Positions 1 through 5,408 of a stretch of DNA of 7,596 nucleotides are shown in pieces; positions within the stretch are counted from its first letter, which is position 1, and each line of letters starts with the position of its first letter. Source of the DNA: Anaerolineae bacterium (GTDB lineage Bacteria; Chloroflexota; Anaerolineae; JACIWP01); NCBI GenBank assembly GCA_014360855.1, contig JACIWP010000155.1, positions 1-7,596 on the forward strand. The letters run 5' to 3'. Under the pieces are notes generated by a model, which saw only the letters and a list, made by a program, of their open reading frames with translations, ran no database searches and was not told the DNA's origin. The translations under genes and the position numbers were made by a program.

Positions 1-710
1 GCGCCCCTTTGCGGGAGCCGCCAAGCCGTGCATGGCGGGAAGCGGCGGCGCAGTTTGTCCAGGAGGCCCACGAAGCCCTGCTGTCGCCCATTGGTGAGCG
101 GGCCAGGGTTTGGCTGGCACAGCGAGGCATAACCCTTGAGGACGTGCGGCTGTGGCGCTTGGGCTACATCCCCGCTGACCGCAAAGACCGCTGGGGAGAC
201 GTGGACGTGTTTCTGCCCCGGGGCGTCGTTATTCCTGGCCTTGTCGGGAGCGTCCCCTGGTATGTCAAAGTGCGCAGGCCAATGGACAGCCCGAAGTACG
301 TGCACATCAAGGGAAGCCGCCCTGCCCTTTTCGGCGCTGACTACCTGCAAGGCAAGCCCGATTTGGCGCTTGTCGAAGGCGAGTTTGACGCCATTTTGTT
401 GTGTCGGCTTTGCGGCGACGCCCTGGACGTTGCGACGTTCGGGTCTGCATCCGACAAAGACATAAGGTTGTGGCTACCGGTGCTGGTGAATTACGGGCGC
501 ATCTGGATTGGTCTTGACGCAGACCCGGCGGGGCAGAAGGCGGCGTCAGCTTGGCTGGCCCGGACACGAAGGGCGAGGCTTTTGCGGGTGCCGGAAGGCT
601 TCAAGGATTGGACGGACTGCTGGAAAGCACGGGGTGACAGTCGGTTGCGGGAGTACATCCTAACGGCGGTGCAAAGCAACGTGATGATGGAGGCGTTGAA
701 TGAGCGATGA
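1..710 (+). CDS. DNA primase-type protein with Toprim domain (5' end outside the window)
   Basis: The reading frame is open from the first bases (codons from position 3), so the N terminus, probably with a CHC2 zinc finger, lies outside the window. A TTG at 9 is the first possible start inside but has no clear ribosome site and is unlikely to be real. Numbering from that TTG, a helical linker segment (about 8-60) with an 'RGIT...WRLGYIP' stretch is followed by 'FLPRGVVIPG' and 'SPKYVHIKG...LFGADYL', as in phage and plasmid primases. The Toprim motif EGEFDA sits at 123-128 and the DxD motif LDADPAG at 169-175; these acidic residues bind the metal ions. A KDWTD segment follows at 199-203. By family, the protein makes RNA primers for element replication. 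There is no helicase domain before the stop, so it resembles primase-only forms. The next gene overlaps its last codons. Confidence 0.82.
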   Translation, partial: APLREPPSRAWREAAAQFVQEAHEALLSPIGERARVWLAQRGITLEDVRLWRLGYIPADRKDRWGDVDVFLPRGVVIPGLVGSVPWYVKVRRPMDSPKYVHIKGSRPALFGADYLQGKPDLALVEGEFDAILLCRLCGDALDVATFGSASDKDIRLWLPVLVNYGRIWIGLDADPAGQKAASAWLARTRRARLLRVPEGFKDWTDCWKARGDSRLREYILTAVQSNVMMEALNER

Positions 711-948
711 CCCATTGCTGACCGAGGCGCAGATATCCGACCTTGTTGCCCTGCTGGCCCGGCGAGGCCCAGCCGAGGCCCTGGGCTTTTTGCTAGCGGC
801 GATATGGTATGCCACGCAGGGCATAGAGGTCAGCCCCGACTGGGCGGCGTTGGGCGCTGAAGACCGAGCGGCGGAGATAGTGGAAGGCAGGATTAGCGGC
901 GCTTCACGTCCCCCTGCATCACAGGGCGGGGAGCAGTCAGGTGGCTGA
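700..948 (+). CDS. Small hypothetical protein in the element's replication cassette
   Basis: This 82-residue protein has no family I recognise. The ATG at 700 lies inside the end of the primase gene (stop at 708-710). It has a good ribosome site, GGAGG at 689-693, six bases upstream, so translational coupling is likely. The first 50 residues look helical and acidic to neutral, with a Leu/Ala-rich segment (about 14-38) that could pack as two helices. The last 15 residues are Gly/Ser/Pro-rich and probably disordered. There is no signal peptide and no cysteine pair. Its stop (946-948) overlaps the start of the nuclease gene by eight bases, so the four genes are probably one transcript. A role as an accessory factor to primase or nuclease is possible from position only. 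Confidence 0.6.
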   Translation: MSDDPLLTEAQISDLVALLARRGPAEALGFLLAAIWYATQGIEVSPDWAALGAEDRAAEIVEGRISGASRPPASQGGEQSGG

Positions 949-1249
949 AAAGGCGTGGAAGCGGACGGAGCGTGAAGTCGCCAAGCGACTGGGCGGCCAG
1001 CGCATTCCTGTTAGCGGACGGGCGAGGGGCAGTGCGCCGGACGTAGCCACGACGTGGGCCGCAATCGAGGTCAAAAGCAGGCGGAAGTTGCCGCTGTGGC
1101 TTCTGGACGCCATAGCCCAAGCCGAGGCGGCGGCGAAGCCCGGGCAGGTGGCGGTGGCCATCCTACACCAGCACGGGTGCCGTTATGACGACAGCATTGT
1201 GGTCATGCGCCTGCGTGATTTTACCAGGCTGACCAGAATGAGCGAATAA
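941..1249 (+). CDS. Small PD-(D/E)XK nuclease, phage Holliday-junction-resolvase-like
   Basis: A 102-residue protein starting at GTG 941, with a GGGGAG ribosome site about eight bases upstream. The start overlaps the preceding gene by eight bases. The PD-(D/E)XK signature is visible: an N-terminal helix with acidic residues (E10, E12), P33-D34 at the start of a strand, then E43-V44-K45 on the next strand ('IEVKSR'), followed by a helix (about 53-66) and a strand 'VAVAILHQ'. This layout, and a length near 100 residues, match phage and archaeal-type resolvase-like nucleases encoded beside phage primases. Those enzymes cut branched or recombining DNA during replication. A VRR-NUC-like or restriction-like activity cannot be excluded. 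The fold call is firm; the substrate is inferred from the neighbours. Confidence 0.72.
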   Translation: MAEKAWKRTEREVAKRLGGQRIPVSGRARGSAPDVATTWAAIEVKSRRKLPLWLLDAIAQAEAAAKPGQVAVAILHQHGCRYDDSIVVMRLRDFTRLTRMSE

Positions 1250-1267
1250 GCGGGGGCCACGAAAGAA

Positions 1268-1570
1268 ATGAATAAGCATGTCAATTGGAGCGCATTGGTT
1301 AGCGATAGCGAAGCCTACCGGCGGGCTGGCGGGAGGCGGCGCTACAACGCTTGGCGGCGGGATATGGCGGCATTGCGGCGCTGGAAGTGCGCCGAGCTGT
1401 TAGCACGGGGCTGGGATACGGCGGAGATTGCGGCGGCGCTCGGCGTCTCGCCAAAGACCGTGCGGCGCTACCGAAAGCAGTTGCTGGCCGAGGCGGCAAA
1501 GACAGGCATCTGCCCCATCTGTGGGGCGAGGGTCATCATGGGGATAGGGGGTGAAATCCCTACAACCTGA
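1268..1570 (+). CDS. Helix-turn-helix DNA-binding protein with a C-terminal CxxC pair
   Basis: A 100-residue, very basic protein. Residues 20-40 are Arg-rich (GGRRRYNAWRR). Residues about 42-72 form a clear helix-turn-helix of the Hin/sigma-70 region 4 type: 'ELLARGWDTAEIAAALGV' and then the recognition helix 'SPKTVRRYRK'. A CPIC motif at 82-85 could be half of a zinc ribbon, so zinc binding may need a dimer. The ATG at 1268 follows the nuclease stop by 18 bases. The upstream GAAAGAA is a weak ribosome site. It could be a transcription regulator of the element, a late-gene activator, or a small-terminase-like DNA binder; no large terminase gene follows it, so the last is less likely. It is the final gene before the gene-free end of the element. 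Confidence 0.62.
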   Translation: MNKHVNWSALVSDSEAYRRAGGRRRYNAWRRDMAALRRWKCAELLARGWDTAEIAAALGVSPKTVRRYRKQLLAEAAKTGICPICGARVIMGIGGEIPTT

Positions 1571-1606
1571 CCGCCCATGACGGCGCGGCGAGTGCCGTGC
1601 GCACGA

Positions 1607-1677
1607 CCGCAAAATCGGCAATTTTGTGGAAGGCCGAGAGTTCCGCTTTTGTTCACCTTTTCGGCCAATTTTTGCGG
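1607..1677 (+). terminator. Probable operon terminator with nested inverted repeats
   Basis: Downstream of the last element gene, GGCCGA (1632-1637) pairs with TCGGCC (1661-1666) and can be extended by three weaker pairs. The loop is 17 bases and the stem is followed by a T run at 1669-1673, a plausible intrinsic terminator. Two further pairings compete around it. CCGCAAAAT (1607-1615) can form a local hairpin with ATTTTGTGG (1621-1629). Alternatively, CCGCAAAA (1607-1614) can pair with TTTTGCGG (1670-1677) and enclose the whole region, which would also give terminator shape on the minus strand. The long loop lowers confidence. Confidence 0.45.
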
Positions 1678-1795
1678 TGAAGCGAATGCGGCCTTTTTGA
1701 CGTGAAAATGGCAGAAATTATGCGAAACATGCAGGAAACATAGGGGCAGGCGCAGAGAACCGCCCATTTTACTGAATTCGCCGGACTGGGCAGGG

Positions 1796-1825
1796 TTGAC
1801 AGCACCGGAACGGCTGACGTACAAT
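1796..1825 (+). promoter_or_regulatory. Strong sigma-70-type promoter for the candidate small RNA
   Basis: The -35 hexamer TTGACA (1796-1801) is a perfect consensus match. An 18-base spacer separates it from TACAAT (1820-1825), one base off TATAAT. Transcription would start near 1829-1832. No ribosome site with an open frame follows, so the product appears to be RNA only. Confidence 0.7.
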
Positions 1826-1831
1826 AGGGCC

Positions 1832-1957
1832 GTGAAAGCATTGCCCCGGCGGTTGTCGGGCAACCCCGGGGCGTGGGCCAGGTGAGCACGGCACCTGACC
1901 GGTGGCCATGATAGCACACAAGGCCCCGTCAGTGCAAACGAGCCTGGCGGGGCTTTT
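1832..1957 (+). ncRNA. Candidate structured small RNA, about 125 nt, unknown family
   Basis: The transcript is bounded by a near-consensus promoter (1796-1825) and an intrinsic terminator (1923-1957). Inside are two strong hairpins. The first pairs GCCCCGG (1843-1849) with CCGGGGC (1866-1872) and continues as GGTTG (1851-1855) with CAACC (1861-1865), giving 12 pairs, one bulged C and a five-base loop. The second pairs AGGTG (1880-1884) with CACCT (1892-1896), with an outer GGCC (1876-1879) to GGCC (1904-1907) around a seven-base bulge. A short single-stranded stretch (1908-1922) precedes the terminator stem. I do not recognise the family; it does not look like 6S, tmRNA or a CRISPR RNA. By position it may regulate the element (copy number, lysogeny, excision or immunity), but that is inference. 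Confidence 0.5.
1921..1957 (+). terminator. Intrinsic terminator of the candidate small RNA
   Basis: GCCCCGTCAG (1923-1932) pairs with CTGGCGGGGC (1944-1953): ten pairs including one G-T, around an 11-base loop. TTTT follows directly (1954-1957), then CGCTTTT. Confidence 0.7.
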
Positions 1958-2033
1958 CGCTTTTGGTGGGAACCTTAAAGGAAGCTTAAAAAATCTGCGC
2001 ACCTTGACAACCTTACTCTGCAAAGAGGCATAC

Positions 2034-2087
2034 CACTACATGTAGGGGCATTGCGGGGAAAATGGGCAAGGGCACACTACATGTAGT
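2034..2087. repeat. Two copies of palindrome CTACATGTAG beside the att site
   Basis: The 10-base palindrome occurs at 2036-2045 and again at 2077-2086. Each copy is preceded by CA, so CACTACATGTAG is repeated directly (2034-2045 and 2075-2086). The second copy extends to a 12-base perfect palindrome, ACTACATGTAGT (2076-2087). The copies lie 41 bases apart, close to four helical turns, which puts them on the same face of the DNA. The second ends ten bases before the tRNA-derived sequence. Such paired sites next to an att core suggest binding sites for a dimeric protein: an integrase or excisionase accessory factor, or a repressor. Confidence 0.6.
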
Positions 2088-2096
2088 ATGGTGAAA

Positions 2097-2161
2097 TCAG
2101 CCGGTAGAGCACCTGCCTTTTAAGCAGGGTGTCGCGCGTTCGAATCGCGCACGGCTCACCA
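2097..2161 (+). pseudogene. tRNA-Lys(UUU) 3' fragment; attachment-site remnant
   Basis: The anticodon arm is perfect: stem CCTGC (2112-2116) and GCAGG (2124-2128), with loop CTTTTAA carrying anticodon TTT at 2119-2121. The T arm GCGCG-TTCGAAT-CGCGC (2134-2150) is perfect, and ACGGCTC, the discriminator A and an encoded CCA (2151-2161) complete the 3' end. The 5' side fails. The acceptor strand should read GAGCCGT, but the bases at that distance (2086-2092) give only three Watson-Crick pairs. The 5' D stem should be GCTC but reads AATC (2095-2098), and positions 8-9 are not TA. The tRNA-like sequence therefore begins about 2097. A working tRNA cannot be made from this copy; it marks the crossover between element and chromosome. 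Confidence 0.8.
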
Positions 2162-2168
2162 GTCTCCG

Positions 2169-2223
2169 ATGGCCTCGATCCCCGTTCCCGCATGCGGAAT
2201 GGGGGAAGCAGGGGCCATTTTCT
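2169..2223 (+). terminator. Stranded terminator of the tRNA-Lys gene
   Basis: Eight bases past the CCA, an inner stem pairs CCCCGTT plus CCGCA (2180-2192, bulged C) with TGCGGAATGGGG (2193-2204). An outer stem pairs ATGGCC (2169-2174) with GGCCAT (2213-2218), and a short TTTTCT follows. This fits the original terminator of the chromosomal tRNA gene, now cut off from its promoter by the inserted element. Confidence 0.45.
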
Positions 2224-2284
2224 ATGCCAACGTGATGCACGCATACAGCATCCGCTGTCCCTTGATGATGTTTCTTTCCGCCCA

Positions 2285-2325
2285 TTTGTCCTCTGCACAG
2301 GTTATGATATAATAGAAATATATCA
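2285..2325 (+). promoter_or_regulatory. Promoter of the first AOR gene, with an overlapping dyad
   Basis: A perfect TATAAT (2308-2313) lies 17 bases after TTTGTC (2285-2290), or 16 after TTGTCC (2286-2291). Overlapping the -10 and start region is a perfect inverted repeat: TGATATA (2305-2311) and TATATCA (2319-2325), separated by seven bases. A dimeric regulator bound there would block transcription. The predicted start is near 2320, about 180 bases before the coding region. Confidence 0.6.
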
Positions 2326-2500
2326 CAAGCCGAACCGCGTTCGCCATCACCCTCATATAGTTGCCGGTCTGAATGGAAAGGGGGGATGTGACAGCCCAAC
2401 ATGTGTCCCAAAGCCTGATGCAGTCGCGTTCCACGGCCTCCGGAGGCCCTCCGCCGGCCGTTCTCTGACCAAACCCATCTCATCTGCTGGAGGAATGACT

Positions 2501-4405
2501 ATGCCCTACGGCTACAACGGCAAAATCCTGCATGTGGACCTGACCCACGGCACCTGGCACATCGAGGAACCCGGGGAGAAGTTTTTCCGCATGTATCTGG
2601 GTGGGAGCGCCATGGGCACCTATTACGTGCTCAAGGAAACGCCCGCCGGCGTAGACCCCTTCTCCCCCGAGAACGTGCTCACCCTCTTCGTAGGCGTCAC
2701 GACTGGCGCGCCCATTTCCGGCACCAGCCGGGTTTCGGCCAACGCCAAGTCGCCGGTCACCGGCGCGATCGGCGATGCTCAGGCCGGCGGATTCTGGCCG
2801 GTGGAGTTGAAAGCCGCCGGCTTCGAGGGCATCGTCATCAAGGGACGTGCTCCCAAGCCGGTCTACCTGTGGATCCATGACGGCGAGGTGGAGATCCGCG
2901 ATGCCTCGCACCTTTGGGGCAAGGTCACCGGCGAGGCCGAGGACATCATCAAGGCGGAGCTGGGCGATCCGAAGGTGGAGATCCTGCAGATCGGGCCGGC
3001 CGGCGAGAAGCTGGTGCGCTATGCCGCCATTATGAACATGTGCAACCGCGCCAACGGCCGCACGGGCATGGGCGCGGTGATGGGCTCGAAGAACCTCAAG
3101 GCGGTGGTGGTGCGCGGCACCAAGGGCCGGCCGCCCATCAAGGACCGCGAGGCGCTCTCCCAGCTCGCCAAATGGGGCGCTCAGCGCTTCCCCCAGTCGG
3201 ATGTCGCCCCCATGCGCGATTACGGCACCGCCGCCACCATCGGTGCCCAGCAGGCCGTCGGCGGGCTTCCCACCCGCAACTGGGAGACCGGCGTGTTCGA
3301 TGGCTGGGAGGCCATTGACGGCACCACCATGGCCAAGACCATCCTTAAGGAAAACGACACCTGCTTCGGATGCATTGTGCGCTGTAAGCGCGTGGTGGAA
3401 ATCAAAGAGGGGCCCTATCCGGTTGACCCGCGCTACGGCGGGCCGGAATATGAAACCCTCTCCACCCTCGGCAGTTACTGTTGTGTCAGCGACCTGGCCG
3501 CCGTCTGCAAGGCCAACGAGCTGTGCAACAAGTACGGCCTGGACACCATTTCCACGGGAGCGGTCATCGCCTGGGCCATGGACTGCTACGAGCACGGCAT
3601 CCTGACGAAGGAGGATACCGACGGCATCGAGCTGACCTTCGGCAATGCCGCGGCCATGGTGGAGATGGTGCGGAAGATCTGCGAACGCGAGGGCTTCGGC
3701 AACCTCCTGGCGGAAGGCTCCTGGCGGGCGGCACAGAAGATCGGCAAAGGCGCGGAAGAGCTGGTGGTGGCGACCAAGGCGCATGAGTTCCCGGCCCATA
3801 TGCCGCGGGTGAAGCGCAATCTGGAGGTGATCTACGCCATCAATCCTTACGGAGCGGATCATCAGTCCCATGAGCATGATCCTGCCTATGTGCCCGGCGC
3901 TTATGATGACCGCATGGCGGAGCTGGGACTGCTGGACCCCATCGAGGATATCCAATTGGTGAACACCGAGAAACTGCGCTTCACCATTTACACGCAGTGG
4001 GTGTATAACCTGGCCAACGCCCTGAGCCTGTGCCAGTTCGTGTGGGGGCCGGCCTGGCAGCTCTATCACACCAGCCAGATCGCTACCCTCGTGCAGGCGG
4101 TCACCGGCTGGAACATGAGCGTGTGGGAACTTATGAAGGTCGGCGAGCGCACCGTCAACCTGCAGAGGGCGTTCAACGCCCGCGAGGGATTCACCTCGAA
4201 AGAGGACACCCTGCCGCCGAAAATGTTCAAGCCGATTGTGGGTGGACCGACTGCCGGCCTGGTCATCACCCCGGAAGAGTTCCTGCAGACCCGCGCCCAG
4301 TATTATCGCATGGCCGGCTGGGATGAGGAAGGCCGGCCGACCCGCGGCAAGCTGGAAGAGCTGGGCCTGGAATGGGTGGCGGAGATGCTCTACGGCAAGG
4401 CATGA
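2501..4405 (+). CDS. Aldehyde:ferredoxin oxidoreductase family protein (W/Mo-bis-pterin, [4Fe-4S])
   Basis: This 634-residue protein matches the family's usual length. ATG 2501 is chosen because GGAGG (2489-2493) lies seven bases upstream; ATG 2495 in the same frame is too close to that site. The family oxidises aldehydes to carboxylic acids, or the reverse, with ferredoxin in the cytoplasm. Residues 1-210 form the pterin-binding domain with 'SGTSRVSANAKSPVTG' (73-88) and 'GRTGMGAVMGSKNLKA' (186-201). C288, C291, C295 and C511 should hold the [4Fe-4S] cluster. 'GPEYET' (314-319) carries the conserved Glu near the metal, and 'YGADH' (450-454) ends in the conserved His, though here Tyr replaces the Arg seen in the second AOR of this window ('RGACH'). 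A strong terminator follows and no ferredoxin gene is attached, so it appears monocistronic. Substrate and metal (W or Mo) cannot be told from sequence. Confidence 0.9.
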   Translation: MPYGYNGKILHVDLTHGTWHIEEPGEKFFRMYLGGSAMGTYYVLKETPAGVDPFSPENVLTLFVGVTTGAPISGTSRVSANAKSPVTGAIGDAQAGGFWPVELKAAGFEGIVIKGRAPKPVYLWIHDGEVEIRDASHLWGKVTGEAEDIIKAELGDPKVEILQIGPAGEKLVRYAAIMNMCNRANGRTGMGAVMGSKNLKAVVVRGTKGRPPIKDREALSQLAKWGAQRFPQSDVAPMRDYGTAATIGAQQAVGGLPTRNWETGVFDGWEAIDGTTMAKTILKENDTCFGCIVRCKRVVEIKEGPYPVDPRYGGPEYETLSTLGSYCCVSDLAAVCKANELCNKYGLDTISTGAVIAWAMDCYEHGILTKEDTDGIELTFGNAAAMVEMVRKICEREGFGNLLAEGSWRAAQKIGKGAEELVVATKAHEFPAHMPRVKRNLEVIYAINPYGADHQSHEHDPAYVPGAYDDRMAELGLLDPIEDIQLVNTEKLRFTIYTQWVYNLANALSLCQFVWGPAWQLYHTSQIATLVQAVTGWNMSVWELMKVGERTVNLQRAFNAREGFTSKEDTLPPKMFKPIVGGPTAGLVITPEEFLQTRAQYYRMAGWDEEGRPTRGKLEELGLEWVAEMLYGKA

Positions 4406-4429
4406 GCCGGCGTCTTCACAGGCGGTGCT

Positions 4430-4460
4430 ACGGCGGGCTGTTGTCAGCCCGCCGTTTTTG
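4430..4460 (+). terminator. Strong intrinsic terminator after the first AOR gene
   Basis: ACGGCGGGCTG (4430-4440) pairs perfectly with CAGCCCGCCGT (4445-4455) around a TTGT loop. A T run at 4455-4459 follows. It closes the AOR transcript 25 bases after the stop. Confidence 0.9.
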
Positions 4461-4521
4461 TTATATCGGGAACCGCGTGTCCTGTTCGGACGTCTATTGT
4501 CAGACAGTTGCGCGGATGTGG

Positions 4522-4550
4522 TTGCGCGACGAACACCGCTGTGCTATCAT
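4522..4550 (+). promoter_or_regulatory. Promoter of the exported-protein gene
   Basis: TTGCGC (4522-4527), a 17-base spacer, then TATCAT (4545-4550); predicted start near 4557. This start favours translation from the downstream GTG at 4589 with its AGGAGG site rather than TTG 4562 or GTG 4565, which would lie almost at the 5' end of the message. Confidence 0.5.
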
Positions 4551-4588
4551 GGACATGAACGTTGGTGGAACAGGAGGCTTGCAGCAAG

Positions 4589-5305
4589 GTGCAGGTCAAT
4601 AAGCTCTCAGCCATAGCTTTTGTGCTGGTTCTGCTGTTCGTGATGGTCGCCGGCTTTGTCATCTATACCAACGTCCGGCAGGAGCTTCTGCGGCCGCCGG
4701 CACCACCGGCGCCGGCCGAGACTCTGGCTGAACTTACCCCTGCACCGCAATCCCTTCCGCCGACTGCGACGCCGACCTTGACCCCGCCGGCTATCCCTGT
4801 GCCCACTATCATCATGACCCTGCCGGCGGTCACCGCCCAGCCCACGATCCAGGTGGCGACGCCGACGCCGTGGCTGGTTCCCACACGTACACCGACGCCG
4901 GCGGATATCACCCCCGTCCTCACCCCTCTGGCCCCTTCTTCCACGCCCACCCAGCCGGGCCGCTATGCGTTCTATCTGGAAGAGGAGGTCGGGCATGACC
5001 TGAGCGCCGGCTGTATGGCGCAGTATATCCGCGGGGAAGTACGGGACCGCGCCGGCCATCCCCTGGAGGGCGTGCGCATCCGGGTCTATGACATCTGGGG
5101 CAACGAGGCGTACAGCACTTCCAAGGGTGGAGTGGACATCGGCAAGTGGGATGTCGTCCTCGGCCCGACCCCGAACATCTGGCATGTGGTGGTCGTGGAC
5201 AATGCCGGCCAGCCGCTCAGCCCCGTGGCGGTGGTCCCGCATCATCAGGAAGGCCCCTTCCAGGACGCCTGCGTCCACATTGTCAACTGGCGCCGCGCCT
5301 GGTAA
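4589..5305 (+). CDS. Membrane-anchored extracytoplasmic protein with Pro/Thr linker and beta-sandwich-like domain
   Basis: From GTG 4589 (AGGAGG at 4572-4577, 11 bases upstream) the protein has 238 residues; TTG 4562 or GTG 4565 would add nine or eight. Residues 6-26 are one hydrophobic helix after a single Lys, so this is a signal anchor with the bulk outside. Residues about 35-124 are rich in Pro, Thr and Ala, with repeated TPTP units: an extended wall-spanning linker common in Chloroflexota surface proteins. Residues 125-238 are compact and strand-rich ('YIRGEVRDRAGHPLEGVRIRVYD', 'WHVVVVDNAGQPLSP'), like the carboxypeptidase-regulatory or Ig-like fold. C142 and C228 flank it and may form a disulfide. 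No catalytic motif is visible; a binding or structural role is likely. It has its own promoter and no evident link to the redox genes. Confidence 0.7.
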   Translation: MQVNKLSAIAFVLVLLFVMVAGFVIYTNVRQELLRPPAPPAPAETLAELTPAPQSLPPTATPTLTPPAIPVPTIIMTLPAVTAQPTIQVATPTPWLVPTRTPTPADITPVLTPLAPSSTPTQPGRYAFYLEEEVGHDLSAGCMAQYIRGEVRDRAGHPLEGVRIRVYDIWGNEAYSTSKGGVDIGKWDVVLGPTPNIWHVVVVDNAGQPLSPVAVVPHHQEGPFQDACVHIVNWRRAW

Positions 5306-5337
5306 TTTCCCGCGCCCGCACGCTGTATCCCCGTTGG

Positions 5338-5365
5338 TTGCCCTTTTCACAAATTTGTGTATAAT
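5338..5365 (+). promoter_or_regulatory. Promoter with embedded palindromic operator
   Basis: TTGCCC (5338-5343) is followed after 16 bases by a perfect TATAAT (5360-5365). The spacer contains the perfect 12-base palindrome CACAAATTTGTG (5348-5359), which abuts the -10. A dimeric repressor bound there would shut the promoter. Predicted transcript start is near 5372, about 37 bases before the ATG of the Cys-rich protein gene. Confidence 0.65.
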
Positions 5366-5408
5366 GTATCCATCATCTATCCCTGGTCCTATCTGTGCGG
5401 AGGGCGGC

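Larger units (their letters stand above)
1571..2096. other. Gene-free end of the element (526 bases)
   Basis: I see no convincing coding region here on either strand. A minus-strand open frame of 149 codons across it has no ribosome site or recognisable protein signature. The stretch holds, in order, the palindrome CGTGCGCACG (1596-1605), the nested repeats of the probable operon terminator, an A/T-richer segment (about 1640-1790), a strong promoter with a short hairpin-rich transcript ending in a terminator (1796-1957), a TTGACA at 2004-2009 with no good -10 partner, and two copies of CTACATGTAG leading into the tRNA-Lys fragment. The A/T-rich part could also be replication-origin DNA, but I found no iteron series. 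Confidence 0.6.
1..2161. mobile_element. End of an integrated phage-like or plasmid-like element, bounded on the right by a tRNA-Lys att site
   Basis: The right limit is set by a tRNA-Lys gene that keeps its 3' 65 bases (2097-2161) while its 5' end is replaced by foreign sequence, the usual footprint of tyrosine-integrase insertion into a tRNA gene. The genes inside (Toprim primase, small PD-(D/E)XK nuclease, HTH/CxxC protein) form an overlapping one-way cassette typical of phage or plasmid replication modules. The genes to the right are metabolic and organised as separate transcripts. No integrase, excisionase or structural phage gene is visible, so the element type cannot be decided. Because the chromosomal 3' half of the tRNA lies here, the rebuilt tRNA and the other end of the element should be to the left of base 1. 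Confidence 0.65.
2162..2500. other. Gene-free chromosomal stretch ahead of the first AOR gene
   Basis: This stretch holds the tRNA terminator, a promoter with a dyad (2285-2325) and a leader of about 180 bases. The leader contains a possible hairpin at 2383-2409 (ATGT at 2386-2389 with ACAT at 2399-2402, plus GGG with TCC outside) and the perfect 14-base palindrome GGCCTCCGGAGGCC (2435-2448). The AOR frame stays open upstream to the tRNA fragment, but that upstream part has no ribosome site and its translation does not resemble a protein domain. Confidence 0.55.

Noticed and set aside
1468..1917. Minus-strand open frame of 149 codons through the element's gene-free end
   Set aside because: It crosses the terminator, promoter and hairpins, has no ribosome site, and its translation shows no motif. 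I prefer the structural reading of the region.
2086..2161. A complete functional tRNA-Lys gene
   Set aside because: The bases where the 5' acceptor strand should be make only three Watson-Crick pairs with ACGGCTC, the outer two D-stem pairs fail, and bases 8-9 are not TA. Only the 3' 65 bases are tRNA.
2129..2500. N-terminal extension of the first AOR (open frame from 2129)
   Set aside because: The extension begins inside the tRNA fragment, crosses the terminator and promoter, and has no ribosome site. The enzyme's conserved N terminus begins at 2501 with a proper GGAGG.
2480..4069. Minus-strand open frame of 529 codons opposite the first AOR
   Set aside because: It is the antisense shadow of a GC-rich gene whose plus-strand reading matches a known family throughout. 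Its His/Gly/Ala/Leu-rich translation has no domain.
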